From JAMLIN01 sp041676645 (lineage in GTDB: Bacteria; Pseudomonadota; Gammaproteobacteria; Burkholderiales; Burkholderiaceae_E), in NCBI GenBank assembly GCA_041676645.1, contig JBAYRO010000046.1, forward strand, positions 1-22,301: a DNA stretch of 22,301 bases. Direction: 5' to 3'. The translations under genes were made by a program, and so were the position numbers. Numbering within the stretch: position 1 is the stretch's first letter; each line of letters starts with the position of its first letter. The notes beneath the pieces were generated by a model that had not been told where the DNA came from, did no database searches, and worked only from the letters and a program-made list of their open reading frames with translations. Positions 15,601 through 22,301 of the stretch are shown piece by piece.

Positions 15601-15777
15601 ATGACCGCAAGCCCCGGCACCTGTGCCAACCCTGTGGCCAACGCCGTGCGGCATCCTGGTCGGTCTCGACACCACCATCCGGAGCCCGTCGCGGTCGGCG
15701 CCCGCCGACCATGCCCGGGTCCGGCTGTCGGATTTCCTTCCTTCTCCAGCCATTCCTCTCCAGGAGTCTCCCCTTGA
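15601..15777 (+). CDS. Possible 58-residue leader ORF before fbpA (doubtful)
   Basis: An ATG 4 bp after the Fur-like palindrome opens a 58-codon frame ending in TGA 15775-15777, which overlaps the fbpA TTG start (15774) as TTGA. The product is Pro-, Ser- and Arg-rich, contains SRHHHPEPV and two cysteines, and has no signal peptide or membrane helix. There is no good Shine-Dalgarno site. Frames this long occur by chance in GC-rich DNA, so it is reported because of its exact fit between operator and fbpA, not because of recognised similarity. Confidence 0.2.
   Translation: MTASPGTCANPVANAVRHPGRSRHHHPEPVAVGARRPCPGPAVGFPSFSSHSSPGVSP
15693..15710 (+). other. Hairpin in the fbpA leader
   Basis: GGTCGGC (15693-15699) pairs perfectly with GCCGACC (15704-15710) around a GCCC loop. 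A pyrimidine-rich stretch (about 15730-15760) follows, then the AGGAG ribosome site of fbpA. There is no uninterrupted T-run, so a terminator role is doubtful. Confidence 0.4.
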
Positions 15778-16793
15778 AGCGTTTCGTCACCACCTTGCTG
15801 GCCGCTGCCAGCTTGGCGGTTCCGCTGGCCCATGCCCAGTCCGAACCCGCCGTGACCGTCTATTCCTCGCGCATCGAGCAGCTCATCAAGCCCTTGTTTG
15901 ACCGCTATACCGCGGAGACCGGCGTGCGTATCCAGCTTCTGACCGATCGTGGTGGCGCGATCGCCGAACGGCTGGCCGCCGAGGGGGAAGGGTCGCCGGC
16001 CGATGTGCTGCTGACGGTGGACATGGGCAACCTCTGGAACGCGACCGAGCGTGGCCTGCTGCGCCGGATCGAGTCGCCGGCCCTCGACGCCAATGTCGCG
16101 CCCAGCTTCCGCGATCCGGGCGGCCACTGGTGGGGACTGTCGCGTCGCGAGCGAACCATCTTCTTCGATCCGGCGAAGATCAAGCCGGCGCAGCTGTCGA
16201 CCTATGAAGACCTCGCCGACCCCCGTTGGAAGGGCAAGCTGTGCCTGCGCACCGGCAAGCAGACCTATACCCAGTCGCTGGTGGCCATGCTGCTGGTCAA
16301 GCACGGTGAGCCGAAGACCGAGGAGATCGTGCGCGGCTGGGTGGACAACCTCGCCACCGATGTGTTCACCAACGATGCCAGCCTGCTGCGGGCGATCGCG
16401 GCCGGCCAGTGCGAAGTCGGCATCGCCAATACCTACTACTACGGCCGGCTCGTCTCGCGGGACGAGGGCATCAAGGACAAGGTGCACCTGTTCTGGGCCA
16501 ACCAGGGCGAAGGCGAGGGTGGCGCCCATGTGAACCTGTCGGGCGGTGGCGTGACCACGCACGCAAAGAATCCCGCCGGCGCCCAGAAGCTGCTTGAATG
16601 GCTGTCCTCGGCCGAGGCGCAGGCCGGCTACACCCAGGGCACCTTCGAGAGCCCGGTCAATCCGGCGGTCGAACCCGACGCCATCATCAAGGCCTGGGGT
16701 ATCGATTTCACTCCCAGCCCGCTCAACGCCGCCGACATCGGCGCCAGGCAGCCCGACGCGATTCGTCTGCTGGACCGCGTGGGCTACCGTTGA
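15774..16793 (+). CDS. fbpA: Ferric iron ABC transporter, periplasmic iron-binding protein
   Basis: Periplasmic ferric-binding protein of the FbpA/AfuA/FutA family, delivering Fe3+ to an inner-membrane permease. The 339-residue precursor has a Sec signal peptide (MKRFVTTLLAAASLAVPLAHA, cleaved near residue 21/22). Mature features are VTVYSSRIEQ with Tyr30, SPADVLLTVDMGNL, and the iron-binding tyrosine cluster NTYYYGRLV (Tyr221-223). GGAHVNLSGGGVTTHAKNP near 249-267 is also typical. The start is TTG at 15774: AGGAG (15762-15766) sits 7 nt before it, and it alone gives a proper signal peptide. An in-frame ATG at 15711 would add 21 residues ahead of the signal. It lies downstream of a Fur-like operator and overlaps fbpB. 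Confidence 0.93.
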   Translation: MKRFVTTLLAAASLAVPLAHAQSEPAVTVYSSRIEQLIKPLFDRYTAETGVRIQLLTDRGGAIAERLAAEGEGSPADVLLTVDMGNLWNATERGLLRRIESPALDANVAPSFRDPGGHWWGLSRRERTIFFDPAKIKPAQLSTYEDLADPRWKGKLCLRTGKQTYTQSLVAMLLVKHGEPKTEEIVRGWVDNLATDVFTNDASLLRAIAAGQCEVGIANTYYYGRLVSRDEGIKDKVHLFWANQGEGEGGAHVNLSGGGVTTHAKNPAGAQKLLEWLSSAEAQAGYTQGTFESPVNPAVEPDAIIKAWGIDFTPSPLNAADIGARQPDAIRLLDRVGYR

Positions 16794-18427
16794 GCCAGGC
16801 CCTGGCAGGGCCGGTCCTTCCTGGTGCCCGGCGCCTGCCAGGCTGGGCGGCGGCCCTGCCGATCGCCCTGCTGACCCTGATCCCGGTGATGACCGTGATC
16901 GGGGTCGGCCTGTCTCCGCAGGCCGAGACCTGGGCGCACCTGATGCAGCATGTGCTGCCGCGAGTCACGGTCAACACCGCCCTGCTCATGCTGCTGGTGG
17001 GCATGGGGGTCCTGGTCGTCGGGGTGCCGCTTGCGTGGCTCACCGCGCTGTGCGAGTTCCCGGGGCAGCGCTTCTTTGCCTGGGCGCTGATGCTGCCGCT
17101 GGCCTTTCCGGCCTATGTGCTGGCCTTCGTGCAGATGGGCCTGTTCGAGTTCGCCGGCCCGGTCCAGGGCTGGCTGCGGGCCTGGTTCGGCAGCAGCGCC
17201 TGGTTCCCGGAGATCCGGGGTAGCCGCTGGGGCACCGTGCTGGTGCTGACCATGGCCTTCTACCCCTACGTCTACCTGCTGGCGCGCAATGCCTTCGTGA
17301 CCCAGGGGCGTCGTGCGGTGGAGGCGGCCCGCAGCCTCGGCCATAGCGCGCCGCAGGCCTTCCTCCGGGTGTCCATCCCCATGGCGCGGCCGTGGATCGC
17401 GGGTGGCCTGATGCTGGCGCTGATGGAGACACTGGCGGACTTCGGCGCCGTGGCGGTATTCAACTACGACACCTTCACCACCGCGCTCTACAAGGCCTGG
17501 TTCGACCTGCACAGCCTGGATGCCGCCGCCCAGCTCGCTTCCCTGGTGGTGGTGCTGGTGCTGGTGCTGGTGGCGGCCGAACAGCGCAGCCGGCATCGCC
17601 GCAGCTACCAGGTCTCCTCCAGCCACAGCCCTCCCGTCGTCCTGCGCGGCTGGCACCGCTGGGCGGCCGTCGCCGCCTGCACCCTGGTGTTCACGGCCAG
17701 CTTCGTGGTGCCGATCGTGCAGCTCGTGCTGTGGTCCCTGACGACCTGGCGCGAGGAACTGGAGCCGCGCTTCTGGGGCTTCGCGTGGAACACGGTGCTG
17801 CTCGCGCTGGGCACCGCGGCGATCGCCACGGTGCTGTCGCTCGCGCTGGCCTGGCTGCGGCGCCGGCATCCCGACCCGGCAAGCGCCTGGATGATCCGCC
17901 TTGCCGTCATCGGCTATGCGGTTCCCGGTGCGGTGCTGGCGGTGGGTGTCTTCATCCCGATCGCCTGGCTCGACAACCTGCTGGTCGCCTGGCTCAGGCC
18001 CTTCGGTTTCGAGGGATTCCAGCTGCTCAAGGGCAGCGTCGCCGTCATGCTGCTCGCGCTGTCGGCGCGCTTCCTGGCCGTGGCCTACCAGGCCAGCGAC
18101 AGCGCCATGCAGCGCATCACGCAGCGCCAGGAGGAAACCGCGCGCCTGTTCGGCCTCGGCACCTGGGCCCTGATGCGGCGCCTCTTCCTGCCCCTGATGC
18201 GCAGCGGGTTGCTGACGGCCTTCCTGATGGTGATGGTCGACGTCATGAAGGAAATGCCGATCACCCTGATGACGCGCAGCTTCGGCTGGGACACGCTGGC
18301 GGTGCGGATCTTCCAGCTCACCGCCGAGTCGATGTGGGAGAACGCCGCGGTGCCGGCGCTGGCCATCGTCGCGGTGGGGCTGCTGCCCGTGGTGCTGATC
18401 ATCAACCAGACGGGGCGTCGCCAGTGA
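16790..18427 (+). CDS. fbpB: Ferric iron ABC transporter, fused permease
   Basis: Inner-membrane permease of the ferric iron transporter, made of two homologous halves of about six helices each. The 545-residue product shows two EAA-type coupling loops, EAARSLGHSAPQAFLRVSIP (from residue 178) and ETARLFGLGTWALMRRLFLP (from about 449), which dock the ATPase. This is the standard FbpB layout and length. The best start is TTG 16790, overlapping the fbpA stop as TTGA. No ATG or GTG in this frame lies between the fbpA stop and the first helix. A weak GTGGG precedes it, so translation probably depends on coupling. The expected ATPase gene fbpC does not follow; a convergent gene ends 4 bp beyond the stop. 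Confidence 0.92.
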   Translation: MSQALAGPVLPGARRLPGWAAALPIALLTLIPVMTVIGVGLSPQAETWAHLMQHVLPRVTVNTALLMLLVGMGVLVVGVPLAWLTALCEFPGQRFFAWALMLPLAFPAYVLAFVQMGLFEFAGPVQGWLRAWFGSSAWFPEIRGSRWGTVLVLTMAFYPYVYLLARNAFVTQGRRAVEAARSLGHSAPQAFLRVSIPMARPWIAGGLMLALMETLADFGAVAVFNYDTFTTALYKAWFDLHSLDAAAQLASLVVVLVLVLVAAEQRSRHRRSYQVSSSHSPPVVLRGWHRWAAVAACTLVFTASFVVPIVQLVLWSLTTWREELEPRFWGFAWNTVLLALGTAAIATVLSLALAWLRRRHPDPASAWMIRLAVIGYAVPGAVLAVGVFIPIAWLDNLLVAWLRPFGFEGFQLLKGSVAVMLLALSARFLAVAYQASDSAMQRITQRQEETARLFGLGTWALMRRLFLPLMRSGLLTAFLMVMVDVMKEMPITLMTRSFGWDTLAVRIFQLTAESMWENAAVPALAIVAVGLLPVVLIINQTGRRQ

Positions 18428-18431
18428 GGGG

Positions 18432-20264
18432 CTACAACGGCAGCAGCCAGGGCACCAGCGCGACGCAGACGATCCCGGTGAGGATCGCCAGCGGTACTCC
18501 GATGCGCACGAAATCCATGAAGGAATAGCCGCCTGGGCCGACCACGAGCACGTTGACCGGCGAGGACACCGGGGTCATGAAGGCCGCCGACGAAGCGAGG
18601 GCGACCGTCATCGCGAACGGGTAGGGCGAGGCGCCCAGGCTGGCCGCCACGGACAGCGCGATGGGCGCCATCAGGACCGCGGTGGCGGTATTCGAGATGA
18701 ACAGTCCGAGCAGGGTGGTGGTTGCGAACAGGGCCCCCAGCACCAGCCGCGGACTGGCGTCGCCGATCGCACCGAGCAGCAGCCCGGCCGCCAGGTCGAC
18801 GCCGCCGGTGCGCTGCAGCGCCAGCGCGAAGGGCAGCATGCCGATGATCAGCACCAGGGTCTGCCAGTGGATCGAGCGATACGCGGCGCTCATGTCCACG
18901 CATCCGAACAGGCCCAGCAGCAGGCAGGCGATCAGCGCCGCCTGCACATTGGGCACCACGCCGCTGGCCATCAGCACGACCATCAGCGCCAGCACGCCCA
19001 GTGCGGGCAGCGCGCGCGACGCGGCGGGCGCGACGTCGTCGAACTCGGCAGGCAGGCTGGCGACGATCAGGTTCCGCTGTTCGGCGGCAAGCTTGCGGAT
19101 CGCTCGCCAGGGGCCGACCACGAGCAGGGTGTCGCCGGTCTGCAGGGGGGTGGCGGCGATGCGTTCGGCCAGGGGGCGACGGCCACGCTTGACGCCGATC
19201 ACCGCCAGGTCGTGGGTCGAGCGAAAGCGCGCCTGGATCACGGTCTTGCCGACCAGTGCGGACTGTTCGGGCAGGATGAGTTCGGCCATGCCGAGTTCCT
19301 GGCGCTGGTCGGCGTAGTAGCCGCCCCGCAGGGGCAGGGGATCGAGCGCGAAGCGCTTCATCAGCGCATCGAGATCCTGCGTCGGGTCGAAGACATCGAG
19401 GAACAGCACGTCGCCGGCGGCCAGGAGGGTGCTTGCCGTGGGCGTCACCAGGCGGCGTCCGAAGCGTTCACTGCGCTCGATGGCCAGCAGGTTGATGCCC
19501 TCGCTGCCGCGCAGGTCCAGGGTCCGCAGCGCCTGGCCGACGAGCGGAGACGAGGGGTGGATTCGCAGGCGGAATTCGCGCCCGGCCAGTGCGTACTCGT
19601 CGATCCATGTCGCCATGTGCCGTCGCGGCAAGGGGGGCGGTGTCGTGTCGCCCCGCGGGTGCCCGAGCCAGCGGCGGACGCACAGGACGTAGACGATGGC
19701 CAGCGCCAGCACCGGCAGGCCGAAGGCAGTGAACGAGAAGAAGCCGAACCCGGCGTGCCCGCTGCGCACGAGTTCGGCATGGATGATCATGTTCGGCGGT
19801 GTCGCGACCAGGGTCATCATGCCGCTGACCAGCGCCGCGATGCTGAGCGGCATGAACAGGCGGCTTGCGGCGATGCCGGTCTTGCGGGCGATCCGCGTGA
19901 CGATCGGAATGAAGATCGCGACCACGCCGGTCGAGCTCATCACCGATCCGGTGGTGGTGACGATCGCCATCAGCAGCGCGATCAGCCGCGTTTCGCTCGA
20001 GCCGACGCGCTCGACCAGCCAGTCGCCGGCCCGCCGGGCGACACCGGTTCGCACCAGCGCCTCGCCGACCACGAAAAGCAGGGCGATCATGATCACGGTC
20101 GGGTCTGAGAAGCCGACCAGCGCGTCGTCCATGTCGATGACGCCGCTCAGGGGCAGGGCGACGACCATCAGCAGTCCGACCACATCGCTGCGTGGCCGGC
20201 CGAACGCGAACATCACAACCGCCGCCGCGAGCAGGGCGAGGACGATGGCGAGATCGGGATTCAT
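18432..20264 (-). CDS. SLC13-family anion transporter with two RCK-C (TrkA-C) domains, YfbS-like
   Basis: Predicted inner-membrane sodium-coupled anion transporter of the DASS/SLC13 group (divalent anions such as sulfate or dicarboxylates; substrate not evident). The 610-residue product equals the length of E. coli YfbS. The first half of the transporter has GSVMSSTGVVAIFIPIV and LVATPPNMIIHAELVRSG. Two cytoplasmic RCK-C domains interrupt it at about residues 225-305 (RIHPSSPLVGQALRTLDLRG) and 325-395 (ELILPEQSALVGKTVIQARF). The second half repeats the anion-site pattern with ISNTATAVLMAPIALSVAAS and FMTPVSSPVNVLVVGPGGYS. It is 59 bp downstream of ribA on the same strand and may share its transcript. 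Convergent with fbpB. Confidence 0.9.
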   Translation of the reverse strand: MNPDLAIVLALLAAAVVMFAFGRPRSDVVGLLMVVALPLSGVIDMDDALVGFSDPTVIMIALLFVVGEALVRTGVARRAGDWLVERVGSSETRLIALLMAIVTTTGSVMSSTGVVAIFIPIVTRIARKTGIAASRLFMPLSIAALVSGMMTLVATPPNMIIHAELVRSGHAGFGFFSFTAFGLPVLALAIVYVLCVRRWLGHPRGDTTPPPLPRRHMATWIDEYALAGREFRLRIHPSSPLVGQALRTLDLRGSEGINLLAIERSERFGRRLVTPTASTLLAAGDVLFLDVFDPTQDLDALMKRFALDPLPLRGGYYADQRQELGMAELILPEQSALVGKTVIQARFRSTHDLAVIGVKRGRRPLAERIAATPLQTGDTLLVVGPWRAIRKLAAEQRNLIVASLPAEFDDVAPAASRALPALGVLALMVVLMASGVVPNVQAALIACLLLGLFGCVDMSAAYRSIHWQTLVLIIGMLPFALALQRTGGVDLAAGLLLGAIGDASPRLVLGALFATTTLLGLFISNTATAVLMAPIALSVAASLGASPYPFAMTVALASSAAFMTPVSSPVNVLVVGPGGYSFMDFVRIGVPLAILTGIVCVALVPWLLPL

Positions 20265-20323
20265 GGGCGCGACGATACGGTATCCCGGCCTGCCGTGCGC
20301 AGGTCCGATCGGGGTCGGTCTCG

Positions 20324-21028
20324 TCAGTCCTCGGGTTCGTCCCGGTAGCCCGCGAAGAGATGGCCGAGCTTCGCGCGCTTGGTCAGCAGGTAGCGATGGT
20401 TCGCGGGATTCAGGCCTGCGACCAGGGGGATGCGCTCAGCGACATGGATGCCGGATCTCTCGAGGGCCTCCGGCTTGCGCGGATTGTTGGTCATGAGTCG
20501 CAGGGCCTGGACGCCGAGATGCTCGAGCATCGGCTTGCAGAGATCGTAGCGGCGCATGTCGGCCGGAAAGCCCAGCGCATGGTTGGCTTCGACGGTGTCC
20601 GCGCCGGCATCCTGCAGTCGATAGGCGCGGATCTTGTTCAGCAGTCCGATGCCACGGCCCTCCTGGCGCAGGTACAGCACGAGGCCGCGGCCATGGTCGG
20701 CGATCCGCTTGAGCGCCTCCTCGAGCTGGGCGCCGCAGTCGCAGCGCTGGCTGAACAGCGCGTCGCCCGTCAGGCATTCGGAGTGGATCCGGGCAAGCAC
20801 CGGGGTGTCGTCGGAGAAGTCCCCGAGGCTGAGCGCGACGTGCTCCTTGCCGGTGGCGTGGTCGATGAAGCCGTGCAGCCGGAATACCGCCCAGGGTGTC
20901 GGCAGGTCGCAGGACTCGACGAATTCGATCTGTGGCGAAGGGGGCTCGCCCTGCGCTGTGCCGGGGCCGGGATTCGCCATCATGGCCTGATCCGGAGCGG
21001 TCCCGGGCAATCCGTCTTGCTTCATCAT
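20324..21028 (-). CDS. ribA: GTP cyclohydrolase II
   Basis: Opens and hydrolyses GTP to 2,5-diamino-6-ribosylamino-4-pyrimidinone 5'-phosphate, formate and pyrophosphate, the first step of riboflavin synthesis. Zinc ligands Cys85, Cys96 and Cys98 are in HSECLTGDALFSQRCDCGAQ, with the exact E. coli RibA spacing. Other marks are GRGLVLYLRQEGRGIGLLNK, ANHALGFPADMRRYD and LMTNNPRK. It is a stand-alone RibA, not fused to RibB. About 35 Gly/Pro-rich residues precede the conserved LPTPWAVFRLHGF segment, so the start is uncertain: ATG codons at 21058, 21028/21025 and 20983/20980 are all possible. I used 21028, where AGG precedes a tandem ATG. Confidence 0.94.
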   Translation of the reverse strand: MMKQDGLPGTAPDQAMMANPGPGTAQGEPPSPQIEFVESCDLPTPWAVFRLHGFIDHATGKEHVALSLGDFSDDTPVLARIHSECLTGDALFSQRCDCGAQLEEALKRIADHGRGLVLYLRQEGRGIGLLNKIRAYRLQDAGADTVEANHALGFPADMRRYDLCKPMLEHLGVQALRLMTNNPRKPEALERSGIHVAERIPLVAGLNPANHRYLLTKRAKLGHLFAGYRDEPED

Positions 21029-21105
21029 CCTGATCCAGTCGGGGGGCGGCCGGCGCATTGCGCCAGCCGCTCCTTCGCAAACCGCCGGCCGGTATCAGGG
21101 CCGGG

Positions 21106-21804
21106 TCATCTGACATCCACCAGCACGAGTTCGGCGTCTTCCAGTGCCGTCACCCGCAACTCGTCCTCGTCGCGGATCGCCGCGCCGTCCCGGGCTTCCA
21201 GGACGGTCCCGTTGACCTCGACCCTTCCCGCCGCGGGCACCAGGTAGCCGAGGCGTTCCCTGCCGAGTTTATAGGTAGTCGACTCGCCGGCCGCGAGGCG
21301 GGCGCCGAGCACCCTTGCGTCCGCATGGATTCGCAGGGCCTCGGAGTCTTCCTCGAGGCCGCTGGCCAGGGCGACGAACCGCCCGGCGCGATCGGCGCCC
21401 GGAAACGGCCGGGAACCCCAGGAGGGCGGCAGCCCCCGCCGGTTCGGGACGATCCAGATCTGGAAGATCCGGGTCGTGTCAGGCTCCAGATTGTATTCGC
21501 TATGGACGATGCCCGTGCCGGCGCTCATGACCTGGACATCACCCGCTTCGGTGCGCCCCTCGTTGCCCTGGTTGTCCCGATGGCTGATGGCGCCTTCGCG
21601 GACATAGGTGATGATCTCCATGTCCGCATGCGGATGCGGTGGAAAGCCGGTGCCGGCCTGGATCGCGTCGTCGTTCCAGACGCGCAGCGGACCCCAGTGC
21701 ACCCGCGCGGGATCGTGGTAGTTCGCAAAGGAGAAGTGGTGCCTGGCATCCAGCCAGCCGTGGTCGGCGGCGCCAAGGCTTTCAAAGGGTCTGCGTTCGA
21801 TCAT
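21106..21804 (-). CDS. Pirin family protein (YhhW-like bicupin)
   Basis: A 232-residue metal-binding bicupin of the pirin family; E. coli YhhW, of nearly the same length, has quercetin 2,3-dioxygenase activity in vitro, while the physiological role of bacterial pirins is unsettled. The metal ligands are present as His57 and His59 in GFPPHPHADMEIITYV, and His101 and Glu103 in GTGIVHSEYN. Other pirin marks are LDARHHFSFANY at residues 18-29 and IFQIWIVPNRRGLPPSW. The C-terminal cupin has lost the metal residues, as usual. GGAGGA (21809-21814) sits 4 nt before the ATG. It lies 77 bp upstream of ribA on the same strand. Confidence 0.93.
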   Translation of the reverse strand: MIERRPFESLGAADHGWLDARHHFSFANYHDPARVHWGPLRVWNDDAIQAGTGFPPHPHADMEIITYVREGAISHRDNQGNEGRTEAGDVQVMSAGTGIVHSEYNLEPDTTRIFQIWIVPNRRGLPPSWGSRPFPGADRAGRFVALASGLEEDSEALRIHADARVLGARLAAGESTTYKLGRERLGYLVPAAGRVEVNGTVLEARDGAAIRDEDELRVTALEDAELVLVDVR

Positions 21805-21939
21805 CCGGTCCTCCAGTCAGCGATTGTCCGATGACCTGAATATGGTGACGGCGGCGCGGCGCGCCAAGGGGCACGGATGGGACACAGCGTTGCATGGCGC
21901 GGTCGACTTAGCCGGGCGCGCCGCCCTGTCGCGGCCGAG

Positions 21940-21986
21940 CCGCGATCCCGCCCGACGCGGTCCGGCCGCGATCCCGCCCTACGCGG
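21940..21986. repeat. Pair of 21-bp direct repeats
   Basis: A 21-bp unit starting CCGCGATCCCGCCC and ending ACGCGG occurs at 21940-21960 and 21966-21986, differing at one base (G versus T before ACGCGG). A looser third copy may lie near 21917-21934 (CCGCCCTGTCGCGG). On the minus strand the second copy contains the TAG stop of the partial gene. Such GC-rich TAGGGCGGGAT-like units are common as dispersed intergenic repeats in high-GC proteobacteria. The rest of the gap 21839-21939 shows nothing else that I can support. Confidence 0.7.
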
Positions 21987-22301
21987 AAGCGGCGATCCGC
22001 TGGGCTCCTCCATCCGGCGCCAGCACCGATCGGCCCTCGAAGTGCGTCGGCACCGAGCAGCCCATGAAACCCAGGATCGTGGGCGCGAGATCGACCACCT
22101 CGGCCTCCGGCAGCCTCGTGCCCGCCGCGATCTCCGGGCCGGCGGCAAGCACGAAGCCGCGATTCCAGTGGCCTCCGGCGCGAAAGTGCGGCAGCGGCCC
22201 GATCCGCCCGACATCGGGGCTGTCGACCACGTCGGTGATCCGTTCATGCCACAGCACGTCGAGATCGAAGTCCGGCAGCAATCCGTCGTCGGCCAGCGGA
22301 T
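21979..22301 (-). CDS. C-terminal part of an alkaline-phosphatase-superfamily hydrolase (partial)
   Basis: The frame is open to the window edge, so only about the last 107 residues are present. The segment GHWNRGFVLAAGPEIAAGTR followed by VVDLAPTILGFMGCSVPTHFEGRSVL is the typical end of type I phosphodiesterase/nucleotide pyrophosphatase and sulfatase-like enzymes: a metal-site His region, then the dimer-facing DLAPTIL helix. Substrate and signal peptide cannot be judged. An in-frame TTG at 22281 is not needed as a start because the frame continues upstream. The stop lies inside a direct repeat. Confidence 0.75.
   Translation of the reverse strand, partial: PLADDGLLPDFDLDVLWHERITDVVDSPDVGRIGPLPHFRAGGHWNRGFVLAAGPEIAAGTRLPEAEVVDLAPTILGFMGCSVPTHFEGRSVLAPDGGAQRIAASA

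Noticed and set aside
15531..15773. A terminator for the ABC operon in the gap before fbpA
   Set aside because: The palindromes there (Fur-like dyad and GGTCGGC hairpin) lack a following T-run, so I did not call a terminator.

Overview
The window is GC-rich chromosomal DNA, densely coded, with no phage, transposon, plasmid or CRISPR signature. Gene content (accA-tilS, a single-copy lysC next to a tRNA-Ser gene, an FbpA-type iron transporter behind a Fur-like palindrome) fits a high-GC proteobacterium. I lean towards Gammaproteobacteria, but the central signalling and ABC-transporter block looks like gene sets I associate with Alphaproteobacteria. The assignment is an inference, not a measurement.

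Region 1 (1-5033, + strand) is housekeeping: accA overlapping tilS, lysC behind its own TATAAT box, a class II tRNA-Ser(GCU) with an excellent hairpin terminator, then a nitronate monooxygenase-like flavoprotein.

Region 2 (5034-15530) is the interesting part. A three-gene operon encodes a receiver-only response regulator, a two-helix membrane protein resembling a symporter small subunit, and a 913-residue sodium:solute symporter/STAC/histidine-kinase fusion. Convergent to it is an ScfR-type XRE regulator, transcribed divergently from a five-gene Liv/Urt-type ABC uptake operon (binding protein, two permeases, two ATPases). The regulator carries an inserted segment that aligns without gaps to the H-box/dimerisation hairpin of the neighbouring kinase (21 of 48 identical, including His-Glu). 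This suggests a phosphorelay in which a transporter-kinase signals through the stand-alone receiver to a DNA-binding protein with its own histidine hairpin, which would control the ABC operon. The intergenic region holds TGTAAA/TTTACA repeats, a TTGACA box and a long nested 5' UTR hairpin ending at the ribosome binding site.

Region 3 (15531-18427, + strand) is a ferric-iron uptake operon: a long Fur-like inverted repeat, a structured leader with a possible 58-codon ORF, then fbpA and fbpB. Both real genes appear to start with TTG and are linked by TTGA overlaps. The ATPase gene (fbpC) is absent.

Region 4 (18432-22301, - strand) holds an SLC13-family transporter with two RCK-C domains, GTP cyclohydrolase II (ribA), a pirin-like cupin, and the 3' end of an alkaline-phosphatase-superfamily hydrolase. 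The last ends inside a pair of 21-bp direct repeats.
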